From Brasilonema sennae CENA114 (GTDB lineage Bacteria > Cyanobacteriota > Cyanobacteriia > Cyanobacteriales > Nostocaceae), in contig NZ_CP030118.1 of assembly GCF_006968745.1 (NCBI RefSeq), positions 6,344,284 through 6,408,283 of the forward strand: DNA of 64,000 bases, written 5' to 3'. The position numbers and the translations under genes are program-made. Under the pieces are notes generated by a model. The model did no database searches, was not told the DNA's origin, and was given only the letters and a program-made list of their open reading frames with translations. Positions 27,079 to 35,600 of this stretch are shown piece by piece (position 1 is the first letter of the stretch; each line of letters begins with the position of its first letter).

Positions 27079-29886
27079 CTAAAAATCCTTCTTTTCATTC
27101 TTATAATTTTCTAAGTTTTTACGATACAGCGTACTACTAGGATCAAGGCGAACAGCTATTTCCAGTTCTGCGATCGCTTGATCGAGTTTGCCTTGATCGG
27201 ACAGCGCAATCCCTAGGTTATTGTGAGCTTTTGCATCATTTGGGTCGATTTGCAACCCTTGGCGGTAAGAGGCGATCGCTTGATCGAGTTTGCCTTGATC
27301 GGACAGCGCTAACCCCTGGTTAAAGTGAGCTTTCGCATAATTTGGGTCGATTTGCAACGCTCTTTGGTAAGAGGCGATCGCTTGATCGAGTTTGCCTTGA
27401 TTTCTCAGCGCAATCCCCAGGTTATTGTGAGCGTCTGGATAATTTGGGTCGATTTGCAAGGCTTGGCGGTAAGAAGCGATCGCTTGATCGAGTTTGCCTT
27501 GATCGTACAGCGCATTCCCCAGGTTATTGTGACTATATGCATAATTTGGGTCGATTTGCAAGGCTTGGCGGTAAGAAGCGATCGCTTCATCGAGTTTGGC
27601 TTGATTTTTCAGCGCAATCCCCAGGTTATTGTGAGCATCTGCATAATTTGGGTAGATTTGCAACGCTCTTTGGTAAGAGGCGATCGCTTGATCGAGTTTG
27701 CCTTGATCGGACAGCGCATTCCCCAGGACAAAGTGAACATCTGCATAAATTGGGTCCATTTGCAAGGCTTTACGGTAAGAGGCGATCGCCTGATCGAGTT
27801 TGCCTTGATTTTTCAGCGCATTCCCCAGGTTATTGTGAGCGTCTGGATAATTTGGGTAGATTTGCAACGCTCTTTGGTAAGAGGCGATCGCTTCTTCGAG
27901 TTTGCCTTGATCTTTCAGCGCTAACCCCAGGTTACGGTGAGCATTTGCATAATTTGGATCGATTTGCAAGGCTTTACGGTAAGAGGCGATCGCTTCATCG
28001 AGTTTGCCTTGATCGTACAGCGCATTCCCCAGGTTATAGTGAGCATTTGCTAAATTTGGGTCGATTTGCAACGCTCTTTGGTAAGAGGCGATTGCTTCAT
28101 CGAGTTTGCCTTGATTTTTCAGCGCAATCCCCAAATGATTGTGAGCGATTGGATTATTTGGGTCGATTTGCAACGGTTTTTGGTAAGAGGTGATCGCTTC
28201 ATCGAGTTTGCCTTGCTTGTACAGCGCTAATCCCTGCTTAAAGTGAACGGTTACAATCTCGTCAGCCAAACGCGCATATTCCCCTCCCAATTGTCGTAAA
28301 ACTTGAGCCTTTAGCTGTGCAAAGGGACGAATCTTTGTTTCCACAGAATCTTCACCCCCAGACGCGGGTACAAGTAAACGCGCTTCAAATTCCCGTACTG
28401 ATAAACCGAGTCGTTTAGCGACAAACTCAGATACGTTATCAATAACTGAAATTGTTTTACTCACTGGGACAGACTCTAGCAGTAATTCCCTTATCCCCTC
28501 AACAAATTCATACTCAATATAATCAGCGTCTGTATTTTGGTGAATTGGTGTTAGAGGTTTAAGCAGTCCACTCATAAACACCTCCGCCACATGAATTTGT
28601 GATGATTGTGGGAGGAGAGTTTGCTGAATCAGTTGCACGACTGGTAAACTCACAGGTGCAGCTGCCATTAATCCAGCTAACCGACGAGCAAGGGGAGAAG
28701 CTGTGGCGCGAAATCGACTGACTAACGCTGCTGGAGTCAGGTTGAGTTGTTTGTGTTCTGTAAATTGTTGAGTGTCGCTGTGTTCAACTCCATCTACAGA
28801 GGAAAATTCAGAGGAAAATTTAAACCCTGCTGTTTTTACATTCCCTAAACCTGCGATGACTCGTGACCATAATAGTAAAGGTTCAGGTTCTAGAGTCACA
28901 ATGGGAACAGGGATAGGATTTTTGATTTTGTTTGCGTCTTCTTGGAGAGTGTTCTCAATTTCATCAGTTATATCGTCATCCCAAGTTTCTACAATCAGCT
29001 GAGAATTGAAAACTCCAGGGTTAAGGGAATGCAGTTGAACAGGAATTTCTGAAGCTAAAGCTGTTCGTTCCCAAAGCCGTTCGGGGAGTAATTGCAGAAT
29101 AGTCATTAAACCCTTACGTCCCCACAACTCTAGCAGTGGATGAATAAACTTGTTTCGCCAAGCAGGAGAAATACAGTCACTCACCAGTAAAATTAAACGC
29201 TGTCCCTTGGAGTCAATCAATACTTCAGGACTATAAGGAGTTGAACTATAAGCACCTGTACTATTTTGAGGGAATAATTGTGCTTTTGTTTCTGTAACCT
29301 TTAATTCCCAAGTTCGCACATCTCGAAATGCACCGTGATGTTTTAAGAGGCGTTGGAGTTCGGTGATAGTCTGTTTCCAGACAGCAGTTGAACTGCTTTG
29401 TTCAACCACCAACGCTAACTCTAACCATCTTTCTGGCGCAGGTTTTAGAACTGGTACCCAAATTTTTTCTTGTGCAATGCGGTAAACGGTTGCTTCCTCA
29501 TCCAGTATATTTTCTATAGGAGATGGAATTTTGCGCATTAAAGGGCGAAGCGCACGTCCTAAAGCTAGAGAATTTCTTAGTGCTACAGCCGCAGGTACTT
29601 TGATCCCAATTGCTTCCCGACTTTCTGGAGACTTTGCGGAACTTAACACAGCAGAGGGAAGAGAAATTTCAGCACCAGGTTCTGTGACTTGAGGTGAAGA
29701 TGCTATCTCTGGAGTTTCTTGAGTTTGGGTTTCGGGTGGGTTTAATTGTTGGGATTGTTGTTGTGGTTGCTGCTGTGATTGTTCAGACTCCTCTATATGA
29801 ACCGCCAACCAGATAATTTCTGCTAACTCGCGGGCGGTTAGGTCAAAGCCTGCTTGTTGTAGAATGGCAATCGCCCGCGAAATCAT
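27079..29886 (-). CDS. SAV_2336-like protein with eleven TPRs
   Basis: 935 residues. The N-terminus has a short helical segment (MISRAIAILQQAGFDLTARELAEIIWLA) and a Gln-rich linker. A SAV_2336-like domain (about 115-540) follows, with PAPERWLELALVVEQSSS, LILLVSDCISPAWR and GLMTILQLLPERLWERTAL; it is related to vWA-type partners of MoxR ATPases. Residues about 543-917 are eleven 34-residue TPRs of nearly identical sequence (GKLDEAIASYQRALQIDPN). It overlaps the ATPase gene by four bases, so the two are translationally coupled. A role as partner or scaffold of a conflict system is inferred from family context. No recognisable effector enzyme domain was found. Confidence 0.85.
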   Translation of the reverse strand: MISRAIAILQQAGFDLTARELAEIIWLAVHIEESEQSQQQPQQQSQQLNPPETQTQETPEIASSPQVTEPGAEISLPSAVLSSAKSPESREAIGIKVPAAVALRNSLALGRALRPLMRKIPSPIENILDEEATVYRIAQEKIWVPVLKPAPERWLELALVVEQSSSTAVWKQTITELQRLLKHHGAFRDVRTWELKVTETKAQLFPQNSTGAYSSTPYSPEVLIDSKGQRLILLVSDCISPAWRNKFIHPLLELWGRKGLMTILQLLPERLWERTALASEIPVQLHSLNPGVFNSQLIVETWDDDITDEIENTLQEDANKIKNPIPVPIVTLEPEPLLLWSRVIAGLGNVKTAGFKFSSEFSSVDGVEHSDTQQFTEHKQLNLTPAALVSRFRATASPLARRLAGLMAAAPVSLPVVQLIQQTLLPQSSQIHVAEVFMSGLLKPLTPIHQNTDADYIEYEFVEGIRELLLESVPVSKTISVIDNVSEFVAKRLGLSVREFEARLLVPASGGEDSVETKIRPFAQLKAQVLRQLGGEYARLADEIVTVHFKQGLALYKQGKLDEAITSYQKPLQIDPNNPIAHNHLGIALKNQGKLDEAIASYQRALQIDPNLANAHYNLGNALYDQGKLDEAIASYRKALQIDPNYANAHRNLGLALKDQGKLEEAIASYQRALQIYPNYPDAHNNLGNALKNQGKLDQAIASYRKALQMDPIYADVHFVLGNALSDQGKLDQAIASYQRALQIYPNYADAHNNLGIALKNQAKLDEAIASYRQALQIDPNYAYSHNNLGNALYDQGKLDQAIASYRQALQIDPNYPDAHNNLGIALRNQGKLDQAIASYQRALQIDPNYAKAHFNQGLALSDQGKLDQAIASYRQGLQIDPNDAKAHNNLGIALSDQGKLDQAIAELEIAVRLDPSSTLYRKNLENYKNEKKDF
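27125..28240 (-). repeat. 102-base tandem coding repeats (TPR array)
   Basis: Eleven tandem 102-base units encode the TPRs; adjacent units are largely identical at DNA level and share GCGATCGC in the same place. Long antisense frames on the plus strand across this stretch are by-products of the repeat. Confidence 0.95.
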
Positions 29887-30752
29887 ATCCCCTCTGTACT
29901 ACTCAAGTATTGCAGCAACCGTTCGATAAACTTTTCTTTTTTCTGTTCTTTTTCTTGATCATCCCCAGAATCCAGCATCGGAGAATCAGGCAAATCAGCC
30001 GTACGGGTTAACATATAAATGGCATTGAGTAATTGGTCTGTTGCCAAGTCTCCCTTATCCCGTCGGTTGACAAACTTCTCAATAACTTTGTCTGCTTGTC
30101 CAATAATATCGCCTAAATGCGCTTTGACAATCGCTTCTAACTCCTCACGAGTCGGTTCCCGTAAGTCTAATCTCAAGCAGCGCCGCAAGAAAGCCGGTGG
30201 AAATTCTCGTTCGCCGTTACTCGTGAGGATCACAAACGGAAACGCCTGACACTGCACCTTTCCTTTAACGATGGTTGTTGTTTGGTTATCGTAAGTTTGT
30301 ACAACAATTTCTGAAACTTTATCAGCTATCCGTGCTAACTCGGGAATTTCAAATTCCCCTTCCTCAAAGATGTTTAATAAATCATTGGGTAAATCAATAT
30401 CGCTTTTATCCATTTCATCAATTAATAACACCTTGGGATTTTTTGAAGGAAGTAACGCCGTTCCCAAGGAACCCAATTGAATATACTTGCCAATTTCCGC
30501 TAAATTATCTTTATTATCCTGACTCATTTGAGCATCTTGTAACCTACCAATGGCATCATAACGATAAAGTCCTTGCTGTAAAGTCGAGCGAGTCGTAATA
30601 TTCCAACGCAACACTTCTCCCAGTTGTAATTCTTTAGCCACTGCATAAGCTAAAGAAGTTTTCCCTGTCCCCGGTTTTCCTGTCACCAACAAAGGACGAC
30701 GCCGAAACAAAATAATACTCTTTCTGTTGTTTACTTGGGTATATGTGAACAA
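29883..30752 (-). CDS. MoxR-like AAA+ ATPase of the SAV_2336 locus
   Basis: 289 residues. Walker A is GKPGTGKT (residues 25-32), with the clade's RWNITTRSTLQQGLYRYDAIGRLQDAQ. Walker B is VLLIDEMDKSD (about 108-118); sensor 1 is TSNGEREFPPAFLRRC, with its arginine pair. It would power a partner protein, here the SAV_2336-like product. Its N-terminus is odd. The only possible starts before the P loop are TTG codons; the one at 30752 follows a TAA directly, and relatives have an EEI-x-x-VNAALYLRRPLL-type segment just upstream that is damaged here. The ATPase frame is +1 relative to the EAD1 gene, so a single EAD1-ATPase gene with a frameshift is likely. Confidence 0.8.
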   Translation of the reverse strand: MFTYTQVNNRKSIILFRRRPLLVTGKPGTGKTSLAYAVAKELQLGEVLRWNITTRSTLQQGLYRYDAIGRLQDAQMSQDNKDNLAEIGKYIQLGSLGTALLPSKNPKVLLIDEMDKSDIDLPNDLLNIFEEGEFEIPELARIADKVSEIVVQTYDNQTTTIVKGKVQCQAFPFVILTSNGEREFPPAFLRRCLRLDLREPTREELEAIVKAHLGDIIGQADKVIEKFVNRRDKGDLATDQLLNAIYMLTRTADLPDSPMLDSGDDQEKEQKKEKFIERLLQYLSSTEGI

Positions 30753-31368
30753 TTAAGTGATTTGGTATATTCTGTGTTCGCTCGATTGTTGGTGTTTCAT
30801 CTTTCGGAGTCGGCAACTTATCAAAAATATTAAAGTACCGCTTGCCTAATTCCTTTAATTTATCTAATTCTTCAGAAGATAGCCTGTTTGTTGCGTCTTT
30901 TAAGAAACGAGTCACAAACTGTTCAGTACGAGTGTCAGAATTTCTTCCTTGAGGCATATCCTCAAGATTATCTAAAATTTGTTCAAGATCATCAGCAATC
31001 TCAGTATATTGATTTATATGCCAATCTTCAGGACAACAGGCAAGATAAGACTGCTTCATTTGTTCAATATATTTTCCCTTTAAAGGAGCGAGTATTTTAA
31101 AAGCATTCATTGTAGTAGATAATTTCTGCAAGCAGTAATTACCAGGATTTCCCTTACGCGCCCCATCAATTAATTTATTAATACTGCCTTTACTATCAAA
31201 ATTTATTATCAAATCGAACAGAACACTATCATAATCTGAATCTTGAGGAACTTCTGACTCATCTATATCAATTTCTTCACGCAGCATGACAATCAATTTG
31301 TCTCGCCTAGGGTAAGCAGATTTCAGTGCTTTTCTTATTTTTTTTATCTCATACCCAGACAAACCCAT
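30634..31368 (-). CDS. EAD1-like domain protein, possible N-terminal part of the ATPase
   Basis: 244 codons. Residues 1-85 (GLSGYEIKKIRKALKSAYPRRDKLIVMLRE ... GARKGNPGN) match the effector-associated domain 1 pattern, a death-domain-like adaptor found in NTP-dependent conflict systems of cyanobacteria. A helical middle part follows. The last 40 or so codons overlap the ATPase gene in another frame and end in unlikely sequence (SKQQKEYYFVSAS). Family knowledge says EAD1 makes homotypic contacts to recruit effectors. Whether the product is a short adaptor or the broken N-terminus of an EAD1-MoxR fusion is open. Confidence 0.7.
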   Translation of the reverse strand: MGLSGYEIKKIRKALKSAYPRRDKLIVMLREEIDIDESEVPQDSDYDSVLFDLIINFDSKGSINKLIDGARKGNPGNYCLQKLSTTMNAFKILAPLKGKYIEQMKQSYLACCPEDWHINQYTEIADDLEQILDNLEDMPQGRNSDTRTEQFVTRFLKDATNRLSSEELDKLKELGKRYFNIFDKLPTPKDETPTIERTQNIPNHLIVHIYPSKQQKEYYFVSASSFVGDRKTGDRENFFSLCSG

Positions 31369-31472
31369 GAGTGACTACCCCATCCCTACCAAAATGATAA
31401 TTTATAGCTGTTAACTCCATTCAAGTATCTACACCCTGGTTTTATTTGTTTCCGGAGATCAAGTTTACTAGA

Positions 31473-31625
31473 TTAAGTATAAAATATTTGCCATATTGGT
31501 TGATCGCTACGTAACTCAGGCAATAAACCTTGCTTTTCTAAACGTGAACAAATAGCACTAAACCGTGTTCCCCTGTTGTAAATTGGATTTCTCCAGTCGG
31601 GATCACCGTTTCCGGCGTCTACATT
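31473..31625 (-). pseudogene. Unidentified coding fragment
   Basis: A minus-strand frame without a start reads DAGNGDPDWRNPIYNRGTRF, then SAICSRLEKQGLLPELRSDQ and ends at TAA. The composition looks protein-like (Trp, Pro, Arg pattern) and it lies just upstream of the EAD1-like gene on the same strand. I do not recognise it; it could be the remnant 3' end of a lost neighbour. Confidence 0.4.
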
Positions 31626-32039
31626 TATTTACCTGTGTTGATCCCAAGCTTTAGCGTGTGGGTTAAGAAAATCTAACTTCACATAGTATTGGTATTATAA
31701 ATGAACTCATAATGAAATCTGTACGCTCCTAGATTTGAAATTTTTTATAATATCAAGTTCGGATGAACACTTATAAAAAAACGAAGAACCTCACCCCGCC
31801 CTATGCCTAACGGCACGCTACGCTATCGGGCACCCCTCTCCTTAGTAAGGAGAGGGGCTGGGGGTGAGGTCGTTTTATCGTAACTAATTAGGCGAACTTG
31901 ATATAATATAAAAATAAAGGCAATCAAGAAAGCTTCACTTTAAACTCAAACGTTTAGATCTTGGTTGTGTGTTTGTAGGAAATTCGTGAGTCAACCTTTT
32001 GTTCAGGAATAACACTGGTACAAAGGAGGTAATTACAGT
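31626..32039. other. Gap upstream of hsp20 with a nested repeat
   Basis: Inverted ends TATCAAGTTCG (31751-31761) and CGAACTTGATA (31893-31903) bound a CCTCACCC-type palindromic repeat (31793-31872). This looks like a MITE carrying a second repeat. A related TATCAAGTTCG end is at 55107. The last 100 bases hold the hsp20 promoter region; no CIRCE element was found. Confidence 0.65.
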
Positions 32040-32540
32040 ATGGCACTAATACGTTGGCGACCATTCCAAGAAATTGAAATCCTGAATCGTCAAATGGATA
32101 AAATTTTTGACGACTTTTTCAGTCACAGTCGCGAAATGACAACAAGTTGGACTCCAGCAGTTGAACTGAAAGATACAAATGAAAACTTGACCTTACGTGC
32201 TGAACTTCCTGGTGTGGAAGGTAAAGATTTGGAAGTTCAAGTCACACGACAAGCAATTTACATTGCTGGTGAAACTCGTTATGAAAGCACCAATTCAGAA
32301 CGTGGCTACTTCAGATCTGAGTTACGGTATGGAAAGTTTCAACGAACTATTTCGCTACCTGTTCCAGTCAAGAATGAGGAGGTTAAAGCAGAGTTCAAAA
32401 ATGGTATTTTGACTTTAACACTACCTAAAATAGAACAAGCCAGATTCAAAGTTGTGAAACTCAAGTTCACTGATGACAATAAGGTGCTAACTGATTCTGA
32501 CTCTGGGACAGTCGTTGATCTCTCGGTTCAAAAAACTTAG
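32040..32540 (+). CDS. Hsp20 family small heat-shock protein
   Basis: 166 residues with an alpha-crystallin domain (about 40-145). The start is MALIRWRPFQEIEILNRQMDKIFDDFF, followed by NLTLRAELPGVEGKDLEVQV, GYFRSELRYGKFQRTISLP and the conserved FKNGILTLTLPK. It holds unfolding proteins in an ATP-independent way and, in cyanobacteria, protects membranes and phycobilisomes under heat. A strong ribosome site (AAAGGAGGT) lies 7 bases before the ATG. A C-terminal 20-residue acidic-then-polar tail replaces the usual short IXI end. Confidence 0.92.
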   Translation: MALIRWRPFQEIEILNRQMDKIFDDFFSHSREMTTSWTPAVELKDTNENLTLRAELPGVEGKDLEVQVTRQAIYIAGETRYESTNSERGYFRSELRYGKFQRTISLPVPVKNEEVKAEFKNGILTLTLPKIEQARFKVVKLKFTDDNKVLTDSDSGTVVDLSVQKT

Positions 32541-32557
32541 GTTAACTGACCATAACA

Positions 32558-32674
32558 CAATACGGTTCAGTTAAGGATTGTCGGTGATAGCGAAGCACAC
32601 GTGTAGAGACGTTGCATGCAACGTCTCTACATTGACGTTTTGATAACAGTTTTAGTCTTATCTGAACTGTATTG
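32558..32674. repeat. 117-base MITE-like element
   Basis: Imperfect 18-base inverted ends (CAATACGGTTCAGTTAAG and CTTATCTGAACTGTATTG) enclose the palindrome GTAGAGACGTTGCATGCAAC. It begins 18 bases after the hsp20 stop. Confidence 0.75.
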
Positions 32675-32700
32675 GACCATAACAGATATTAAATAACGAA

Positions 32701-32740
32701 TCCCCATGAAAAGTGTCCGGATATATGCATTTCATGGGGA
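32701..32740. repeat. Stem-loop TCCCCATGAAA/TTTCATGGGGA
   Basis: An exact 11-base inverted repeat with an 18-base loop. No T run follows, so terminator function is doubtful. The rest of 32741-33142 is AT-rich and empty of genes; it probably contains the promoter of the following gene. Confidence 0.6.
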
Positions 32741-33142
32741 ATATCTATAATATTGAAGTTTAGTTTTGAAACCCTTTTTTCTATAGCTCGTTTTTGCAAG
32801 CTTTCTTAACATAGCCTTAAGTTTTATCACTATCGCGTCAACGAATTTTTAGCTAAATACTCTACGCTTCGCTTTATGTATAGGAGTTCGGTTTGATTTG
32901 ATGAATTGACTCGTGGAGGAAGGAAACGCTTAACGCTTAACAGAAAGTGTACCTAGCTTAGCAAAAATAAAATATGAGTTTTATATTAATTAAGTTATGG
33001 AAAGAACACAATCTTAAAATAAATATTTATACTTCGTTTTTCTGGAATGATTAAAAAATCTATGTAATATACATATGATTAATGATAGCTACATTGCGAT
33101 TAGTAGAAAAACAGTAATCTAAATCTGGCTCAACAAAAAACT

Positions 33143-35500
33143 ATGACTGAAAATACTATAATAACAAACGTCTTGGAAAAAGTGAATGATCAACTGGTAG
33201 TTGGAGATTGGGTCATAAAGATGAATTCACCTCACGGTGCTAGTGTAAATATAGCAACTGAGGAAGAAAAACCGACTTTGCGCTTGCATTCCACCCCATT
33301 GATACTTCACCAACCCTTCGACTTCGCTCAGGGTAAACCCTCAGATAATTTTCTGGATCGACAAGAATTAGTCAAAGAAGCTATTGCTACCTTTCAAGCT
33401 GGGCAATCAGTAGAATTTTACAGTCCATCTGGTTTTGGGAAAACAGTTTTATTACGTCACTTAGAGCATAATCCTCAAGTCAAATCACTTTTCGCTGCTG
33501 GTGTCATTAGCTTATCTCCTGTCCATCCAAATGTAGGAGATTTACTTCAGTTCATATGGGATGCTTTTTATGAAAGCAACATTCCTTATAAACCAACTCC
33601 TCAGCAAATTTATCAACAACTTCACACAAAACAGGCTCTTGTCGTCTTAGATGATGATCCACTTATTCAAGACGAATTGCAAGAGTTGATAAATTTAGTA
33701 CCCAACTGCACCTTCCTGGTTGCTTCATCAACGAGTCGCATCAAGAAAAAGGGGCGCTCAATGAAGCTTTCTGGACTTCCCATGAATGATGCTCTGGTTT
33801 TGATGCAAAGGGAATTGCAACGTCCTTTGAATATAGAAGAACAAGAGAAAGCAAAATCGCTATATAAGATTTTAGATGGGCAGCCAATGCGCCTGCGGAT
33901 AGTGATGGCGAGTATACACCAACAAAGGCGTTCGCTTTTGGAAGTAGTTAGTCAATTGCCTACCTCTGCTTCAAGCAACTATCTACTTCAACAAATAATA
34001 GCATCGTTATCAACATCAGAAAAAACAATTCTGGAGTTGTTAACTATTATGGGTGGTGTTGGGCTTGACAATCAAAAAATTACTGAAATTACACAAATTT
34101 CAGATGCTTCTGATAAACTCGAAAAACTACGTAAGCATCATCTTGTGCAGCTTGATGGATCTCGATATAAAGTCACTAAAACTATAGTAGAGATTTTACC
34201 GCTAGAATCGAAGTTGACAGCATCTTTGGAAAATGCGATCGCCTACTTTGTAAATTGGACTGAACGCCACCAACAGCAACCCAATATCTTATTAGCAGAA
34301 ATTGATGCGATCGCACAAATCTTGGAAGTTGCAGTCAGAAATAGTCGTTGGCAAGATATCTTACGCTTGGTAAAAGTAGTGGAAGGTACACTCGCTTTAA
34401 CTAAGCAATGGGGTTTGTGGGAACAAGTACTCCAAAGGGGACTACAAGCATCTCAAGCCGAAAAAGATAGATCTGTGCAAGCGTGGATATTGCATCAACT
34501 AGGAACTCGTGCTCTTTGTTTGGAAGAAAACAGCACAGCTTACAATTACCTAACCAAAGCAATACAATTACGAGAATCTCTTGATGATGACATGGGAGTT
34601 GCAGCAACTCGCCACAATCTTAAATTGCTCAACCAGTCTTCATCTTCACAAACTCATGCCAGTCAGCAAAAAAATATCGGTACAAATATTGCCGATCAAA
34701 TAGTTGGAGAAGAAGATACCAAATTGCAGCCACCCCCAGCTCCGCACCTGGTGACGAGAATGAATATAGTATTACCAGATAATAATATTCACTCCAACAA
34801 AACTGCCTCTAAAAAAGTTTTGCTTTCTTCAACAAAAATCATCACAACTGGAATTTTAGCAGCAGGAGGATTGTTCGCTTTCTTTCATTGGTATCGTGTC
34901 ACACCCTCACAACCCCCAAAATCCACTTCTAAACCCACAACAACTGTTAAACCCTCACCTGTTCCCAAACAGGAACCCACAGTAACCGCCACACCGCTAC
35001 CAATTGTCGAACCTCCATCCACAATTATTACTGCGCCGTCACCTCTTCCTCCACGAACAATCAAAGTCAGTCCACCACTCACACCAGATCTACAAGACGA
35101 ACAGCCAATAGTTCCTAAACGCCAGAAGTCAAAAATAAAGCCAACAACAGCACCCACAAAATCAGATACACCCACATTCACAAAACCAACAACAGCACCC
35201 GCGACATCAGATGCACCTACATTCACAAAACCAACTCCAGACGTAACTACAGTACCAACACCCACACTACAAGCCACCCCTACCCCAAGTGTCACACCGT
35301 CGGTGACACCCAATGTTGAAAAAAATCAACCAACCGTAGAACCTACCCCTACTCCGACTTTTACACCAATTCCAACTCCAACACCCACATCACAAGTCGA
35401 AGCCACACCGACTCCAGCAGTGACAATAACACCAATTGAGCAAGCACCAAAATCAATGATTGAGAACAACACAGAACTCAAGACGGAGAATACACAATAA
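33143..35500 (+). CDS. STAND/NB-ARC-type NTPase with membrane anchor and Thr-Pro tail
   Basis: 785 residues. An N-terminal HGASVNIA segment is shared with cyanobacterial NB-ARC proteins. The NTPase core has Walker A SPSGFGKT (residues 94-101) and Walker B ALVVLDDD (165-172). Helical TPR-like repeats follow (about 400-500). One membrane helix (about 569-590, TTGILAAGGLFAFFHW) leads to a 195-residue Thr/Pro-rich tail, presumably outside the cell. STAND NTPases are signal-driven switches in defence and signalling. An in-frame insert around residues 57-66 (QPFDFAQGKP) is encoded by a CCTTCGACTTCGCTCAGGG intergenic repeat. Ligand and effector are unknown. Confidence 0.8.
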   Translation: MTENTIITNVLEKVNDQLVVGDWVIKMNSPHGASVNIATEEEKPTLRLHSTPLILHQPFDFAQGKPSDNFLDRQELVKEAIATFQAGQSVEFYSPSGFGKTVLLRHLEHNPQVKSLFAAGVISLSPVHPNVGDLLQFIWDAFYESNIPYKPTPQQIYQQLHTKQALVVLDDDPLIQDELQELINLVPNCTFLVASSTSRIKKKGRSMKLSGLPMNDALVLMQRELQRPLNIEEQEKAKSLYKILDGQPMRLRIVMASIHQQRRSLLEVVSQLPTSASSNYLLQQIIASLSTSEKTILELLTIMGGVGLDNQKITEITQISDASDKLEKLRKHHLVQLDGSRYKVTKTIVEILPLESKLTASLENAIAYFVNWTERHQQQPNILLAEIDAIAQILEVAVRNSRWQDILRLVKVVEGTLALTKQWGLWEQVLQRGLQASQAEKDRSVQAWILHQLGTRALCLEENSTAYNYLTKAIQLRESLDDDMGVAATRHNLKLLNQSSSSQTHASQQKNIGTNIADQIVGEEDTKLQPPPAPHLVTRMNIVLPDNNIHSNKTASKKVLLSSTKIITTGILAAGGLFAFFHWYRVTPSQPPKSTSKPTTTVKPSPVPKQEPTVTATPLPIVEPPSTIITAPSPLPPRTIKVSPPLTPDLQDEQPIVPKRQKSKIKPTTAPTKSDTPTFTKPTTAPATSDAPTFTKPTPDVTTVPTPTLQATPTPSVTPSVTPNVEKNQPTVEPTPTPTFTPIPTPTPTSQVEATPTPAVTITPIEQAPKSMIENNTELKTENTQ

Positions 35501-35600
35501 TCGCTCAAAGGAATCTTGACAAAGCGATCTAAGACTAGACAACGTATGGTAGGGGAAAAGCTACCCAAGAGTTGCTTACCCTAACCATGTTAAAAGTTTT

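Noticed and set aside
27325..28193. Long plus-strand open frames across the TPR region
   Set aside because: They mirror the 102-base coding repeat of the minus-strand gene; their translations are repetitive and resemble no protein.
30690..30752. Programmed ribosomal frameshift joining EAD1 and ATPase
   Set aside because: A +1 shift would be needed and no known slippery +1 signal is visible; mutation or rearrangement is simpler.
34885..35568. Minus-strand Val/Gly-rich frames opposite the STAND protein tail
   Set aside because: Complement of Thr-Pro repeat codons; low-complexity by-product.
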